Shown one piece after another: positions 63,700 through 64,000 of a stretch of 64,000 bases of DNA. The DNA comes from Sediminimonas qiaohouensis DSM 21189 (GTDB lineage Bacteria; Pseudomonadota; Alphaproteobacteria; Rhodobacterales; Rhodobacteraceae), in the NCBI RefSeq assembly GCF_000423645.1, contig NZ_AUIJ01000004.1, positions 112,988 through 176,987 of the forward strand, in the 5' to 3' direction. Below the pieces are notes generated by a model, which worked only from the letters and a program-made list of their open reading frames with translations, made no database searches and was not told the origin of the DNA. The first letter of the stretch is position 1. Every line of letters starts with the position of its first letter. The position numbers and the translations under genes were made by a program.

Positions 63700-64000
63700 T
63701 CAGGCGGCGGCTTGAAGTTGCTTGATCCCGTCCTTGAAGGCAATCCCCTGGACGATTTCCGGCAGCCGATTGGCACCGTCGAGTTTTCGCCATTTCGCCT
63801 GGGCTGACATCATCAGCCTGAAGGCCATGGCGAGGCCGGTTTTCCGGCTCAGGCAGCCCTTGGTCTTGCCGGTCCGGTGGCGGACGGTGGCGAAGGTGCT
63901 CTCGATCGGATTTGATGTGCGGATGTGCTTCCAGTGCTCGGCCGGGAAGTCGTAAAAACTGAGCAGCACTTCGCGGTCCTTGACCAGCTTGGCGACCGCC
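63667..64000 (-). mobile_element. IS256-family insertion sequence, one end (continues beyond the window)
   Basis: The transposase reads leftwards and stops at 63700; the sequence just beyond, GGAGCTATGCCCGAAAGTTG and on to about 63695, has the look of an IS256 terminal repeat, though the partner end lies outside. The exact boundary is therefore not fixed and could be anywhere about 63660-63680. Confidence 0.7.
63700..64000 (-). CDS. IS256-family transposase, C-terminal part (runs off the right edge)
   Basis: The last 100 residues of a mutator-type transposase. KDREVLLSFYDFPAEHWKHI leads into RTSNPIESTFATVRHRT, which holds the third acidic residue (Glu) of the DDE triad. GCLSRKTGLAMAFRLMMSAQ and a short tail ending LQAAA follow. 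The upstream part with the two Asp residues is outside the window. It interrupts the chemotaxis operon. Confidence 0.92.
   Translation of the reverse strand, partial: AVAKLVKDREVLLSFYDFPAEHWKHIRTSNPIESTFATVRHRTGKTKGCLSRKTGLAMAFRLMMSAQAKWRKLDGANRLPEIVQGIAFKDGIKQLQAAA

Overview
The window is about 64 kb of GC-rich alphaproteobacterial chromosome. The best guess is the Rhodobacteraceae/Roseobacter group. Supporting signs are an S21-COQ9 neighbourhood, the L35-L20-PheS-PheT block, a TIGR02300 acidic protein, short hairpin elements of the kind common in that family, and many Lrp/AsnC regulators paired with amino-acid genes. It is mostly housekeeping and catabolic DNA. The only mobile element is an IS256-family copy entering at the right edge. 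No phage or CRISPR array is visible.

Layout. 1-8.5 kb: start of argH, divergent tlpA-like thioredoxin gene, rpsU, COQ9-family gene, class IV aminotransferase, tRNA-Ala(GGC), a YgjP-type metalloprotein, a GntR regulator coupled to a cation/proton antiporter, accA, and a LysE exporter with a divergent Lrp regulator. 8.7-19.5 kb: SulP transporter plus universal stress protein, DUF1244, a decayed N-formylglutamate amidohydrolase, pyruvate kinase, rpmI-rplT-pheS-pheT, ytoQ and a small MscS channel. 19.5-24 kb: alanine dehydrogenase with divergent Lrp regulator, a GMC oxidoreductase and a zinc-less quinone oxidoreductase.

24.3-39.6 kb: a long minus-strand catabolic block. It holds a complete peptide-type ABC importer (binding protein, two permeases, two ATPases) whose last five genes are joined by ATGA overlaps and end in a C69-family dipeptidase. 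Upstream lie an HTH regulator, a CocE/NonD hydrolase, an M20 amidohydrolase and a fused indolepyruvate ferredoxin oxidoreductase with its own divergent Lrp regulator. Together these could import amide- or ester-linked amino-acid conjugates, split them, and oxidise the resulting aryl-pyruvates. A repeated TGACGC motif pair lies in front of two of these units.

39.7-49 kb: katG with divergent oxyR, then surface polysaccharide genes: NeuA-like and NeuC-like sugar genes on one strand, with a newly noticed 33-codon ORF coupled to neuC, and a Wza-Wzb-Wzc export and tyrosine-kinase set on the other. 49-55 kb: an unusual operon joining a fused 2-oxoacid dehydrogenase E1, a FabD-like acyltransferase and an ALDH7-type aldehyde dehydrogenase, without E2 or E3. 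It is preceded by an aminotransferase remnant and a divergent LysR gene. 55.2-63.7 kb: a chemotaxis operon (MCP, STAS protein, CheY, CheA, CheW, CheR, CheY, small ORF) whose 3' part, where cheB or cheD might be expected, is interrupted by the IS256-family element.

The most notable points are the E1/acyltransferase/ALDH operon, the peptide/aromatic catabolic block with shared candidate operators, a C69 peptidase with Ser in the nucleophile position, four decayed or interrupted genes, and three Lrp regulators each divergent from an amino-acid gene.
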